Part shown: one piece after another, positions 1 to 6,692 of the stretch | Position numbering within the stretch: the stretch's first letter is position 1 | Layout of the letters: every line of letters begins with the position of its first letter | From: an uncultured Clostridia bacterium | GTDB taxonomy: Bacteria; Bacillota; Clostridia; Oscillospirales; Ruminococcaceae | Length of the DNA stretch: 9,891 nucleotides | Assembly: GCA_947630315.1 (NCBI GenBank) | Contig: CANRHA010000050.1 | Coordinates: 1 to 9,891, forward strand | Reading direction: 5' to 3' | Program-made: the position numbers and the translations under genes | The notes under the pieces: model-generated | Told to the model about the DNA's origin: nothing | The model's input: only the letters and a program-made list of their open reading frames with translations | Database searches by the model: none

Positions 1-3000
1 GTTACCGCAGCTCCCTCCCCTGCCGATATCCCCGCCGCTCCGTCTGCCGCGGCAGTAAAAAGCATATCCGCAGCCGATGTTCTCCCATGGATTTGGCTTG
101 CGGTTGCGATTTTTGTAGTCATATGGTGCGCTGCAAGTTATATCCGCGTGGCGCTTTCGGTGAGAAATTCGGAACAGGCCGACGGATATTTTATCTGCAA
201 AAATATTGAGTCGCCCTTTGTTTTCGGGATATTCCGCCCGCGCATCTACCTCCCCGAGGGGCTTTCCGACGCGGACGCTCTCTGCATACTCGCCCATGAG
301 AGGGCGCACATACACCGCAAAGATCACCTTGTAAAGCTTCTTACCGTGCCGGTAATGGCGCTGCATTGGTTCAACCCGGCGGTTTGGCTCGGCATAAAGC
401 TGATGACGACCGACATGGAGCTTTCCTGCGACGAAAAGGCGATAAGCGCCCTTCATGCCGAACACAAAAAAGACTACGCCAACGCCCTGTTAAATATCTC
501 GATGAAGCAGAACGGAATATCCTTCAGCGGGCTTTTAGGCTTTGGCGAATCGGATATAAAGACGAGGATAAAAGGCGTTTTAAAGATGAAAAAGCCGAGG
601 GCCTGGGCGATTATCGCTGCAGTTTTGGTGATAATTATTTCAGCCGTCTGCCTGCTTACAAACGCCGTGTCGAGGTCTGACGCCCTGCCGAACGAAATTG
701 ACGGTTATATAAGCTATAAAACTGCTGATATCCCCTCTCTTGACCGCTCGTGCTACGCCGATGAGGCGGAATTTTCGGACAGCGCCGCCCCGAAGATACT
801 CTTTGCAAAAACGGAGGCCGGCGGCGAATCGGTTTACCTTTTAGGCGAGGGCGTTTACCGCGATGAATCCGAGCCGCAGGTCATCAGCACTATTCGTTTA
901 AAGCTCGGCATAAGCGCCGACGGCAGACATATATCGTCAACATGCCCCGCGCCCGCCGAATTTATCGGCGCGTCTCAGGCGCACTACAAAATCCGCGAAG
1001 ACGACGTTCCCTCGTACCTTTCGGCGTTTGATATGGAGCTGCCGATAATAGAGCTTAACTATATCGGCGAGGATTCAAATACAGGCGCTTTCTACGCCGT
1101 AAAGGACGGCGAACTGCGGCTTCTGATGGGCGATATGTCTGATATCGGCGGCGAATCCCCCGGCGCATGCTTTGGCTATACCGAGCTTGTAAAGGGAGAT
1201 GAGCCGAACACGCTGATATTTAACATGCTTGATTCATACGGTGTGGAATATTCTTTTGATTTTGACAATATCCGCTCCGACGAGTATATCGGCCCTCATT
1301 TTACTGCAAAACGCGTAGGCGCGGCCGAAAATCAAACCGACGCGGAATTTGAAGATATAATTAACCGCTATATCTTATTTGAACAGATTTACACCGTCGA
1401 TTCTCTCAACATCGGCAGCATAAACGGCCCCGATGACAGGGAAATAGGCCCCGACGACGGGATCACCCTAAACGGCGACCTTTATTACCCTGTCGTTCAG
1501 GAGGGCTTCACCGAATGGCGGCAGCTTGAAGGTTTTGTGCGCGGACTCTTCACAGATGAGCTTGCCGACGCGTATCTCTCCGACGGGCGCTATATCGATC
1601 AGGACGGAAAGACCTTCTCGCTGATGTGGGGCGGAGTAGGCTGGTACGTCTCGCCCGACTATATCTACGGAACCGAGGAGCTTGAAGACGGGCGGACCCG
1701 CCTCGACTTCTACCGCGAATGGGACAGCAACGAGGTCGGCGAGTATTACATCGTAAAGCTTATACTTGAAAATACTCCCGACGGGTACCGGATCGCCGAG
1801 AACTCGCAGGACTATGTCACCGACTATGACAGCTATGACTGGCTCGCCCCGGTCAACAGGTTTGTACAGAGGGAATTTTACTTTGATCCCGATTTCACCG
1901 GGCGGTATGACGCTGAAAAAGCAGGCGAAAGCGCAGTCAGCGAGATCGCGCACAACGTCGCCGTGACATTCAGATACACAAGCGACGGCGAATTTGTAGA
2001 CTCATTCACCGACGGCCGCGGAGAGGAGGTCGACGAGATCTGCGCGCTCGACGAAAACAGGCTTTTGGTCTATGCTTGGCACGACATCGCAGATCAGCAG
2101 ATCTACCTTCTCAACTTTGAAACCGGAGAAACCGAGCCGGTTTTGTCTCAGACCCTGAGCGGGTACGACTTCAACAACTTCGCAGAGATGTTCGGAGAAG
2201 ACTTAAGATGGGTAAATCACCCGCAGGCAAATCCAGACAGAACGAAGATAGTTTATTCATCTAATAAATATATCGGGCCCGACGGCCCAGCCCTGAGCGA
2301 CTGCCTTTGGATATATGACATTTCAAGCGGCGAGGAATCGCAGATACCGAAACCCGCCGGCGCAAGCAGCCGCTGCACCCAATATTTCAACTGGATAGAC
2401 AGCCAAAGGATAAGCTTCGGCTGCTACGAGGACGACGACTTTGTCGGGTACATCTACAACGCCGATACCGGCAGGTTTGAGGGAGAAGGGAACGCCGAGG
2501 AAGCTCAGCCGATGAGCATTACCGAGCTGGGAAGCCTTGCGGAACTTACCTTTTTGCAGGATAATTATGATGCGGAAAACTGCGTTTCCCAAATACAGCA
2601 GTACTCTCCCGAGGGCATGAGCATTATATATGTTTACGCAACCGACGCGGACGGACATGAGATCTCGGAGACGTATTACGTTCACACCGACACCGGCATA
2701 GGTTGGAACAGCGCCGATGAGTTTGTATCGCTGACGGCGGCAAAAAACAGCCTCGATTCAATAAAAACCGTTACCGACTACCTGACGTTTGAGAGGATCT
2801 ATCTGTACGGCACGCTGTCATATTCCGGCGGCAGGACGATGATAGACGGCAAAGAGTACTACCCCGTGACCGAGGAGGGCTTTGCCGAATGGCGACAGCT
2901 TGAAAGCTTCATGAACGGGCTTTTTACCGATGATCTGGCCGAATACTACCTCTCAAACGGGCTGTATACCGATAACGGCGGTATGACGTATGTTCTTGAC

Positions 3001-3258
3001 GCCGGCGGCAAGGGCAGCGACGTGAGCGACACATGGCATTGTGTTGAGGACCCGCAGGACTACGACAACGCCGTGCTCGAGGTGTACCGCGAAATGATTG
3101 GCGAGGGCGACGAGGGCGAGTATATGATAACCGTTTTAAAGCTCACCCGCGAGGACGGAATCTTTAAAATAGCCGCCGCGGAAAATCACTATACAAATAT
3201 AGACGACGGCTATATTCCACTTTTGAGCGCGGAGCAAATCAGAGGCGGCGGCATGTAG
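1..3258 (+). CDS. M56 (BlaR1/MecR1-like) membrane metallopeptidase with very large extracytoplasmic region, 5' partial
   Basis: The reading frame is open from base 1, so the gene starts left of the window and the GTG at 148 is internal. Numbering from base 1, 1085 residues are visible. A membrane helix lies near residues 33-51 (WIWLAVAIFVVIW). The M56 core follows: HERAH zinc motif at 99-103 and a downstream ELSCDE segment whose Glu140 fits the third zinc ligand. A second helix lies near 202-220, after the usual YANALL / FGESDIKTRIKGVL linker. Family members sense cell-wall stress and cleave a cytoplasmic BlaI-type repressor; any such partner would lie outside the window. The remaining ~860 residues should be outside the cell: a unique segment, a duplicated domain (see repeats), and between the copies a WD40/TolB-like stretch (about 664-830, with NPDRTKIVYSS and LWIYDISSGEE). 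No penicillin-binding sensor motif was recognised, so the ligand is unknown. The family call is secure; the role is inferred. Confidence 0.88.
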   Translation, partial: VTAAPSPADIPAAPSAAAVKSISAADVLPWIWLAVAIFVVIWCAASYIRVALSVRNSEQADGYFICKNIESPFVFGIFRPRIYLPEGLSDADALCILAHERAHIHRKDHLVKLLTVPVMALHWFNPAVWLGIKLMTTDMELSCDEKAISALHAEHKKDYANALLNISMKQNGISFSGLLGFGESDIKTRIKGVLKMKKPRAWAIIAAVLVIIISAVCLLTNAVSRSDALPNEIDGYISYKTADIPSLDRSCYADEAEFSDSAAPKILFAKTEAGGESVYLLGEGVYRDESEPQVISTIRLKLGISADGRHISSTCPAPAEFIGASQAHYKIREDDVPSYLSAFDMELPIIELNYIGEDSNTGAFYAVKDGELRLLMGDMSDIGGESPGACFGYTELVKGDEPNTLIFNMLDSYGVEYSFDFDNIRSDEYIGPHFTAKRVGAAENQTDAEFEDIINRYILFEQIYTVDSLNIGSINGPDDREIGPDDGITLNGDLYYPVVQEGFTEWRQLEGFVRGLFTDELADAYLSDGRYIDQDGKTFSLMWGGVGWYVSPDYIYGTEELEDGRTRLDFYREWDSNEVGEYYIVKLILENTPDGYRIAENSQDYVTDYDSYDWLAPVNRFVQREFYFDPDFTGRYDAEKAGESAVSEIAHNVAVTFRYTSDGEFVDSFTDGRGEEVDEICALDENRLLVYAWHDIADQQIYLLNFETGETEPVLSQTLSGYDFNNFAEMFGEDLRWVNHPQANPDRTKIVYSSNKYIGPDGPALSDCLWIYDISSGEESQIPKPAGASSRCTQYFNWIDSQRISFGCYEDDDFVGYIYNADTGRFEGEGNAEEAQPMSITELGSLAELTFLQDNYDAENCVSQIQQYSPEGMSIIYVYATDADGHEISETYYVHTDTGIGWNSADEFVSLTAAKNSLDSIKTVTDYLTFERIYLYGTLSYSGGRTMIDGKEYYPVTEEGFAEWRQLESFMNGLFTDDLAEYYLSNGLYTDNGGMTYVLDAGGKGSDVSDTWHCVEDPQDYDNAVLEVYREMIGEGDEGEYMITVLKLTREDGIFKIAAAENHYTNIDDGYIPLLSAEQIRGGGM
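1351..1800 (+). repeat. Intragenic domain repeat, copy 1 (M56 protein)
   Basis: This encodes residues about 451-600 of the M56 protein. It runs from RYILFEQIY through YYPVVQEGFTEWRQLEGF, GLFTDELADAYLS and a closing beta-rich part. Over 50 aligned codons starting at 1474 it matches the second copy at about 31 identical residues, counted by eye. The pattern (YYPV, a helix ending in FT-D-LA, then a DG turn) resembles the IseA/DL-endopeptidase-inhibitor-like domains found in other clostridial surface proteins. That link is a recollection of family style, not a search result. Confidence 0.8.
2767..3180 (+). repeat. Intragenic domain repeat, copy 2 (M56 protein)
   Basis: This encodes residues about 923-1060. 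It includes DYLTFERIY, YYPVTEEGFAEWRQLESF and GLFTDDLAEYYLS. It is homologous to copy 1 at the protein level, with the tightest match in 2848-2997 against 1474-1623. The codons have diverged, so this is an old domain duplication and not a recent DNA repeat. The propeller-like segment sits between the two copies. Confidence 0.8.
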
Positions 3259-3374
3259 ATAGGCGTACCCGCGCAGCAATTTACAACTGACTCTGCCGGC
3301 GGCATGATGTTTCGTGGATGCCGGGCAATGGCAAGGAAAGTATGACGGATCGCGGGCAGAGAGGCTCCGGGGCT

Positions 3375-3389
3375 TGACGGCTGCCGTCA
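3375..3389. other. Short perfect hairpin, function unknown
   Basis: TGACGG and CCGTCA pair as a 6-bp stem around a CTG loop. The + strand continues with an A-run and not a T-run, so this is not an intrinsic terminator for the M56 transcript. It could stabilise the 3' end of that transcript or be chance. Confidence 0.35.
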
Positions 3390-3416
3390 GAAAAATGTAA
3401 AGAAGTGTGAAATATA

Positions 3417-3440
3417 AGCAGTCCGGAAGGGCTGCTTTTT
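3417..3440 (+). terminator. Intrinsic terminator downstream of the M56 gene
   Basis: AGCAGTCC pairs with GGGCTGCT (8 bp with one G-T pair) around a GGAA tetraloop, followed directly by a run of five T. It most likely ends the M56 transcript. Confidence 0.75.
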
Positions 3441-3592
3441 AGATGGATAGATGTCAGAGGGGGAGAATATAGGAGGAGACGAGGGGCGAATATCGAAGCC
3501 TCCCATTACGATCCATCAATCCCTCGCTGTACAATTTCCCATAATTATACACTATCACCAAAAAGAAAATTAAAATATGTTAAGAATGCCGC

Positions 3593-3621
3593 TTGAACGG
3601 CGGGCGCTTTTATGGTATGCT
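3593..3621 (+). promoter_or_regulatory. Possible promoter of the esterase gene
   Basis: TTGAAC (3593-3598) is separated by 17 bases from TATGCT (3616-3621), with a TGG extended -10 just before it. Each hexamer matches the sigma-A consensus at four of six positions. The predicted start near 3628 would leave only about 14 bases of leader, barely covering the ribosome binding site, so the call is weak. A promoter further up in the AT-rich stretch is equally possible. Confidence 0.3.
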
Positions 3622-3629
3622 TTGACTGC

Positions 3630-3635
3630 GGAGGT
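3630..3635 (+). promoter_or_regulatory. Ribosome binding site that sets the esterase start
   Basis: GGAGGT lies 6 bases before the ATG at 3642. It decides between that ATG and an in-frame ATG at 3612, which has no such site and would place extra residues in front of the lipoprotein signal. Confidence 0.8.
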
Positions 3636-3641
3636 TTTGAT

Positions 3642-4610
3642 ATGAAAAAATTTGCAGTTATTATTTTTGCCGCGGCGCTGCTCCTTAGCTCCTGCGCGGC
3701 CAACACAGAAAATGTTCCCGAAGGCGCTGCGGTCTCGGCCGATTCAGTCGCCGAAAATATTCCAGAGGAGGAAAAAACCGTGAGAATGTCACCGGAAGAT
3801 CTTTTAAAATACGCCGAGGAAAATCTCTCTGAATTTACGCCGAGCAACGCCACAACCCTCTCTGACGGCGTTGAGTACGGCGAGTTTGAACACATAACCT
3901 ACCACTCCGATTATCTTGACAGAGACCGCTATGCAAACATTCTTCTGCCGGCGGGTTACGACACATCAAAAAAGTACCCCGTTCTCTATGCCCTTCACGG
4001 CTACTGGGGCGACGAGTATTCTCTCTTGGATCAGGGCGACGGCAGCATAAAGTTCCGTGAGGTTTTGGGAAATCTTATATCATCGGGCGAAGCGGCCGAC
4101 ATGATCGTAGTATTTCCCGATATCTTCTGCCATCCGACAAAAGAGGATTGCGACGGCATGAATCCCGAAAACAACGCCGCCTATGACGCGTTCATAACCG
4201 AGCTCACCGAGGAGCTTATGCCCTACATTGAGGAAAACTACCCGGTTGCAACAGGCAGGGAAAACACCGCCATAACCGGCTTTTCGATGGGCGGACGCGA
4301 GGCGTTGAACATAGGTATAAAGTGCGCCGATAAATTCGGATACATAGGCGCCGTATGCCCGGCTCCCGGCCTTACCGACGACTGTGTTGCCGCCGAGGAT
4401 ATGGTATTTTCGGAGGAGAACACGCCCTATCTTGTAATGATAAGCGCCGGCTCGAACGACACCGTTGTATATGACAATCCCGAAAAGTACCACAACATCT
4501 TCACCGACAACGGCGTGCCGCACATCTGGCACATGGTCAGCGGCGGCGAGCACTGGGGAAAGACCATCTGCCCGCACATTTATAATTATCTGAGATTTAT
4601 TTTTAAATGA
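3642..4610 (+). CDS. Secreted lipoprotein esterase, esterase-D/CE1 (feruloyl/acetyl esterase-like) family
   Basis: The protein has 322 residues. It begins with a lipoprotein signal: a KK start, a hydrophobic run, then LSSC with Cys18 as the lipidation site, so it should be anchored outside the membrane. An acidic linker (about 19-85) precedes an alpha/beta-hydrolase domain opening with YANILLPAGYD and YPVLYALHGYWG, which is typical of PF00756. The GFSMGG nucleophile elbow gives Ser215; Asp273 (AGSND) and His304 (GGEHW) fit the rest of the triad. Relatives remove feruloyl, acetyl or similar esters from plant polysaccharides, or hydrolyse S-formylglutathione and siderophore esters. The lipoprotein form favours an outside substrate, but no carbohydrate-binding domain is present and the substrate cannot be read. 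It stands alone between two terminators. The ATG at 3642 is chosen from the signal peptide and ribosome binding site. Confidence 0.88.
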   Translation: MKKFAVIIFAAALLLSSCAANTENVPEGAAVSADSVAENIPEEEKTVRMSPEDLLKYAEENLSEFTPSNATTLSDGVEYGEFEHITYHSDYLDRDRYANILLPAGYDTSKKYPVLYALHGYWGDEYSLLDQGDGSIKFREVLGNLISSGEAADMIVVFPDIFCHPTKEDCDGMNPENNAAYDAFITELTEELMPYIEENYPVATGRENTAITGFSMGGREALNIGIKCADKFGYIGAVCPAPGLTDDCVAAEDMVFSEENTPYLVMISAGSNDTVVYDNPEKYHNIFTDNGVPHIWHMVSGGEHWGKTICPHIYNYLRFIFK

Positions 4611-4667
4611 GAGGGATTCCCCCCACCCCATAAAAAATCACCCCTCGGGCAGTTCCGCATAAAACAG

Positions 4668-4697
4668 CAAAAGCAGGCGTAAAAACGTCTGCTTTTG
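4668..4697. terminator. Strong intrinsic terminator, probably bidirectional
   Basis: Two 13-base arms (one G-T pair, otherwise perfect) flank an AAAA loop: AAAAGCAGGCGT against ACGTCTGCTTTT. The T-run is in the distal arm on the + strand, about 58 bases after the esterase stop. On the minus strand the stem runs into TTTTGCTGTTTT, so it can also end transcription arriving from ilvE and the decayed DUF3781 gene. No better terminator was seen behind ilvE. Confidence 0.85.
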
Positions 4698-4743
4698 TGT
4701 ATAGAGGTGCGATATTAAATTCATCTTACGGATAAATCGGGAT

Positions 4744-4931
4744 TTACTTGACAATATGTGCCGTTATAATTGTGTAACTATATGAATTGATAGTAATTAT
4801 GATATCGTCAACTTTGCAATACTCAACAACATCGGCCGTATCTGTTTTTAGGTTTCTTCTGATCCTGTCAATTCCCCTTTCGGCTGTACGGATTTTGTCA
4901 ATATTATCAAGTAATATCTTTTATCTTCCAT
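4744..4931 (-). pseudogene. Decayed DUF3781-family gene (frameshift plus apparent internal deletion)
   Basis: An ATG at 4931 follows AAGGA at 9 bases spacing and reads MEDKR before going out of frame. In the next frame, from about 4917, the sequence reads ILLDNIDKIRTAERGIDRIR, continues through RRNLKTDTADVVEYCK, then VDDIIITINSYSYTIITAHI, ending at TAA (4746-4744). Restoring one base (AAAAGA to AAAAGAA near 4917) joins the start to the rest. The two blocks match my recollection of DUF3781 (PF12636): NIDK-HTTE-G-RI-RNL-L-TDDVV..CK at the front and ITVNAYSYTIITAHK at the end. The middle part with the GKNWY-like motif seems to be missing, which leaves about 62 codons. DUF3781 has no known function. 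About 62 of 188 bases are G or C, well below the flanking genes. It lies behind ilvE in the same direction. Confidence 0.72.
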
Positions 4932-5004
4932 TCTTTCTTTTCCTTAGATCCCGGTTTATCACACAGGCTGTCATATCGTCAAGTTTCCTCGCAAGGAGCT
5001 TTTA

Positions 5005-6072
5005 TTATACCGTTACTCTCCAGCCGTAAGGGTCTTCCTTTTTGCCCCACTGGATCCCGGTCAGCTCGTCGTACAGCTTCTGCGTCAGCTCGCCTATCTT
5101 GCCTCCGCCGATCTCGATAACATCGTCCTTGTACCTTAGCTTTCCAACCGGCGAAACTACCGCCGCGGTGCCGGTTCCGAAGACTTCCTCGAGCGCGCCC
5201 GAGTGAGCGGCTTCAATCAGCTCGTCGACCGATATCCTTCTCTCCTCAACTTCATATCCCCAGTCGCGGCAGAGGTGAAGTATCGAGTTGCGGGTGATTC
5301 CCGGGAGGATAGAGCCGTTCAGCATAGGCGTTACCACCTTGCCGTTTATCTTGAACATTATGTTCATCGAGCCGACTTCCTCAATATACTTTCTCTCTAC
5401 GCCGTCGAGCCAGAGGGCCTGAGAGTAACCGCTGTCATGCGCCTTGACCTGCGCGGCAAGCGAAGCCGCATAGTTTCCGCCCGTCTTGGCAAATCCCATT
5501 CCTCCGCGGACAGCTCTTACATATTCGTCCTCTATCCATATTCCTACAGGGGCGAGGCCGCTCTCATAGTATGCGCCCGAGGGCGAGAGAATGATTATAA
5601 ACAGATACGTTTTAGAGGGCGCAACGCCGAGGTGAGGGTCGGTAGATATGACAAACGGCCTGATGTAGAGCGATGTGCCTTCTTCATAGGGCACCCACGC
5701 CCTGTCGACGTCGACGACGGCCTTTACAGCCTGAACAAAATCCTCCTCGGGTATAGCCGGAATGCAGAGCCTCTTGTTCGATTCGTTTGCGCGCTTGGCG
5801 TTCATATCGGGGCGGAAGAGGTAAACGTCGCCGGTCGAGCCTCTGTATGCCTTGAGGCCCTCAAACATCTCCTGACCGTAGTGCAAGACCATCGCCGCCG
5901 GGCTGAGGGTTATGTCGCCGAACGGAACTATTCTCGGGTCATGCCAGCCCTTGCCCTCGGTGTAGTTCATGATGAACATGTGGTCGGTGAAAATGTGGCC
6001 GAAGCCTAAAGGCTCGCCCTTCTGAGGTATCCTCTTGGGCTCGGTCGTCTTCTGAATCTTAATGTCGAGCAT
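5005..6072 (-). CDS. ilvE: Branched-chain amino acid aminotransferase (PLP class IV)
   Basis: The protein has 355 residues, the usual length for the longer BCAT type. It transfers the amino group between glutamate/2-oxoglutarate and valine, leucine or isoleucine with their 2-oxoacids, in the cytoplasm. Hallmarks in order are EMFEGLKAYR (68-77), RPDMNAKR, YIRPF, then GMGFAKTGGNYAASL with Lys196 as the PLP-binding lysine. YIEEVGSMNIMF (229-240), the phosphate-binding NGSILPGITR (252-261) and EVFGTGTAAVVSPVG (296-310) follow. It ends YGWRVTV. The ATG at 6072 is preceded by AGGAGG at suitable spacing. It follows the oxidoreductase genes on the same strand after an 83-base gap with its own promoter. 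Its 2-oxoacids are the expected substrates of that oxidoreductase, which supports a shared branched-chain role. No terminator lies directly behind it. Confidence 0.96.
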   Translation of the reverse strand: MLDIKIQKTTEPKRIPQKGEPLGFGHIFTDHMFIMNYTEGKGWHDPRIVPFGDITLSPAAMVLHYGQEMFEGLKAYRGSTGDVYLFRPDMNAKRANESNKRLCIPAIPEEDFVQAVKAVVDVDRAWVPYEEGTSLYIRPFVISTDPHLGVAPSKTYLFIIILSPSGAYYESGLAPVGIWIEDEYVRAVRGGMGFAKTGGNYAASLAAQVKAHDSGYSQALWLDGVERKYIEEVGSMNIMFKINGKVVTPMLNGSILPGITRNSILHLCRDWGYEVEERRISVDELIEAAHSGALEEVFGTGTAAVVSPVGKLRYKDDVIEIGGGKIGELTQKLYDELTGIQWGKKEDPYGWRVTV

Positions 6073-6111
6073 AATTTATTCCTCCTGATGAAAAATCAAA
6101 TTCCGGGATAT

Positions 6112-6140
6112 ATTATAATACCCTTTTCGCCGGATTGCAA
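6112..6140 (-). promoter_or_regulatory. Promoter of ilvE
   Basis: On the minus strand, TTGCAA (6135-6140) and a perfect TATAAT (6112-6117) are separated by exactly 17 bases. Transcription would start near 6105, giving a leader of about 33 bases before the ilvE ATG. The leader has room for the ribosome binding site but no attenuator or riboswitch. Confidence 0.75.
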
Positions 6141-6155
6141 CACCCTGCGCAAATT

Positions 6156-6692
6156 TTATTCGCCGTAATTGTACCCGGCCTCGATCGCCTTAAGGTTGGC
6201 CTCTATAAGATCCTGATGCTTTGCCGAAACCGTCTTGGCGAGGGCGTCCTTTAAGCCGTCCATGCTTACAACGCCGGTCTCGCGGATGACCCTGCCCAGA
6301 ATAATCATGTTGGCGAGAGTCGGTATTCCGAGATCGCGGGCCATTTTTGTCGCGGGGATATATACCGCCTTTACGTCCTGCCTTTCAACCTTGCGCTCAA
6401 TGAGGGTAGAATCGACAAAGATAAAACCGTCTTTTACAACGTCGTTCTCGTATTTATCAAGCGAGGGCAGGTTCATTACTATCAGTATATCGGGGTCGTG
6501 GACTATCGGCGAGCCTACCGGCGTGTCGCTTACTATTACCGAACAGTTCGCGGTGCCGCCGCGCATTTCGGGGCCGTATGACGGCAGCCAGCTTATCTGC
6601 CTGTCCTCGGTCAGGCCCTTATAGGCCAAAACCTTTCCGGCAAAGAGTATTCCCTGTCCGCCGAACCCGGCTATGAGTATCTGAGTATACAT
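6156..6692 (-). CDS. 2-oxoacid:ferredoxin oxidoreductase, gamma subunit (VorC/KorC/PorG-like)
   Basis: The protein has 178 residues, typical of stand-alone gamma subunits. The signature GFGGQG sits at 9-14. SWLPSYGPEMRGGTANCSVI follows, then the NLPSLDKY segment, matching the POR/KOR gamma family (PF01558). In the complex this domain helps build the CoA-binding and inter-subunit face; it has no cofactor of its own. The ATG at 6692 overlaps the TGA of the TPP subunit by one base (TGATG), so translation is likely coupled. A GTG one codon earlier is also possible but leaves only 4 bases to the ribosome binding site. Motifs alone do not give the substrate; the neighbouring ilvE and VorB-like subunit favour branched-chain 2-oxoacids. 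Confidence 0.92.
   Translation of the reverse strand: MYTQILIAGFGGQGILFAGKVLAYKGLTEDRQISWLPSYGPEMRGGTANCSVIVSDTPVGSPIVHDPDILIVMNLPSLDKYENDVVKDGFIFVDSTLIERKVERQDVKAVYIPATKMARDLGIPTLANMIILGRVIRETGVVSMDGLKDALAKTVSAKHQDLIEANLKAIEAGYNYGE

Larger units (their letters stand above)
3259..3641. other. Non-coding gap between the M56 gene and the esterase gene
   Basis: No credible gene was found on either strand. The gap holds a short perfect hairpin (3375-3389), an intrinsic terminator (3417-3440) and an AT-rich stretch (about 3530-3590) before the esterase gene. A purine-rich, SD-like run near 3470-3480 has no start codon behind it. The M56 stop is about 160 bases before the terminator, an unusually long 3' tail. 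Confidence 0.6.

Noticed and set aside
148..150. GTG as start of the M56 gene
   Set aside because: The same frame is open to base 1 and encodes a membrane helix just before it, so the gene is simply cut by the window edge.
3612..3614. Earlier ATG for the esterase
   Set aside because: It lacks a ribosome binding site and would put charged and cysteine residues before the KK start of the lipoprotein signal; GGAGGT points to 3642.
4080..4631. 183-residue minus strand open frame
   Set aside because: It is antisense to the esterase gene, which has a signal peptide and catalytic triad; this frame has no ribosome binding site.
4748..4770. TTGACA and TATAAT on the + strand, looking like a strong promoter
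   Set aside because: The spacer is only 11 bases, no gene follows on the + strand, and the sequence is explained as the reverse complement of the end of the DUF3781 remnant.
4982..4998. Hairpin-like sequence just behind ilvE as its terminator
   Set aside because: Only a 4-bp TCCT/AGGA stem with mismatched flanks forms, and no T-run follows on the minus strand; the T-rich side faces the wrong way.
4787..5029. 80-residue + strand open frame rich in S, F and L
   Set aside because: It has no ribosome binding site, is antisense to the DUF3781 remnant and the end of ilvE, and its composition is what reverse-complemented A-rich coding DNA gives.
5203..6009. 268-residue + strand open frame
   Set aside because: It lies wholly antisense to ilvE, whose full set of aminotransferase motifs is intact. 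The Arg/Val-rich translation matches no family.
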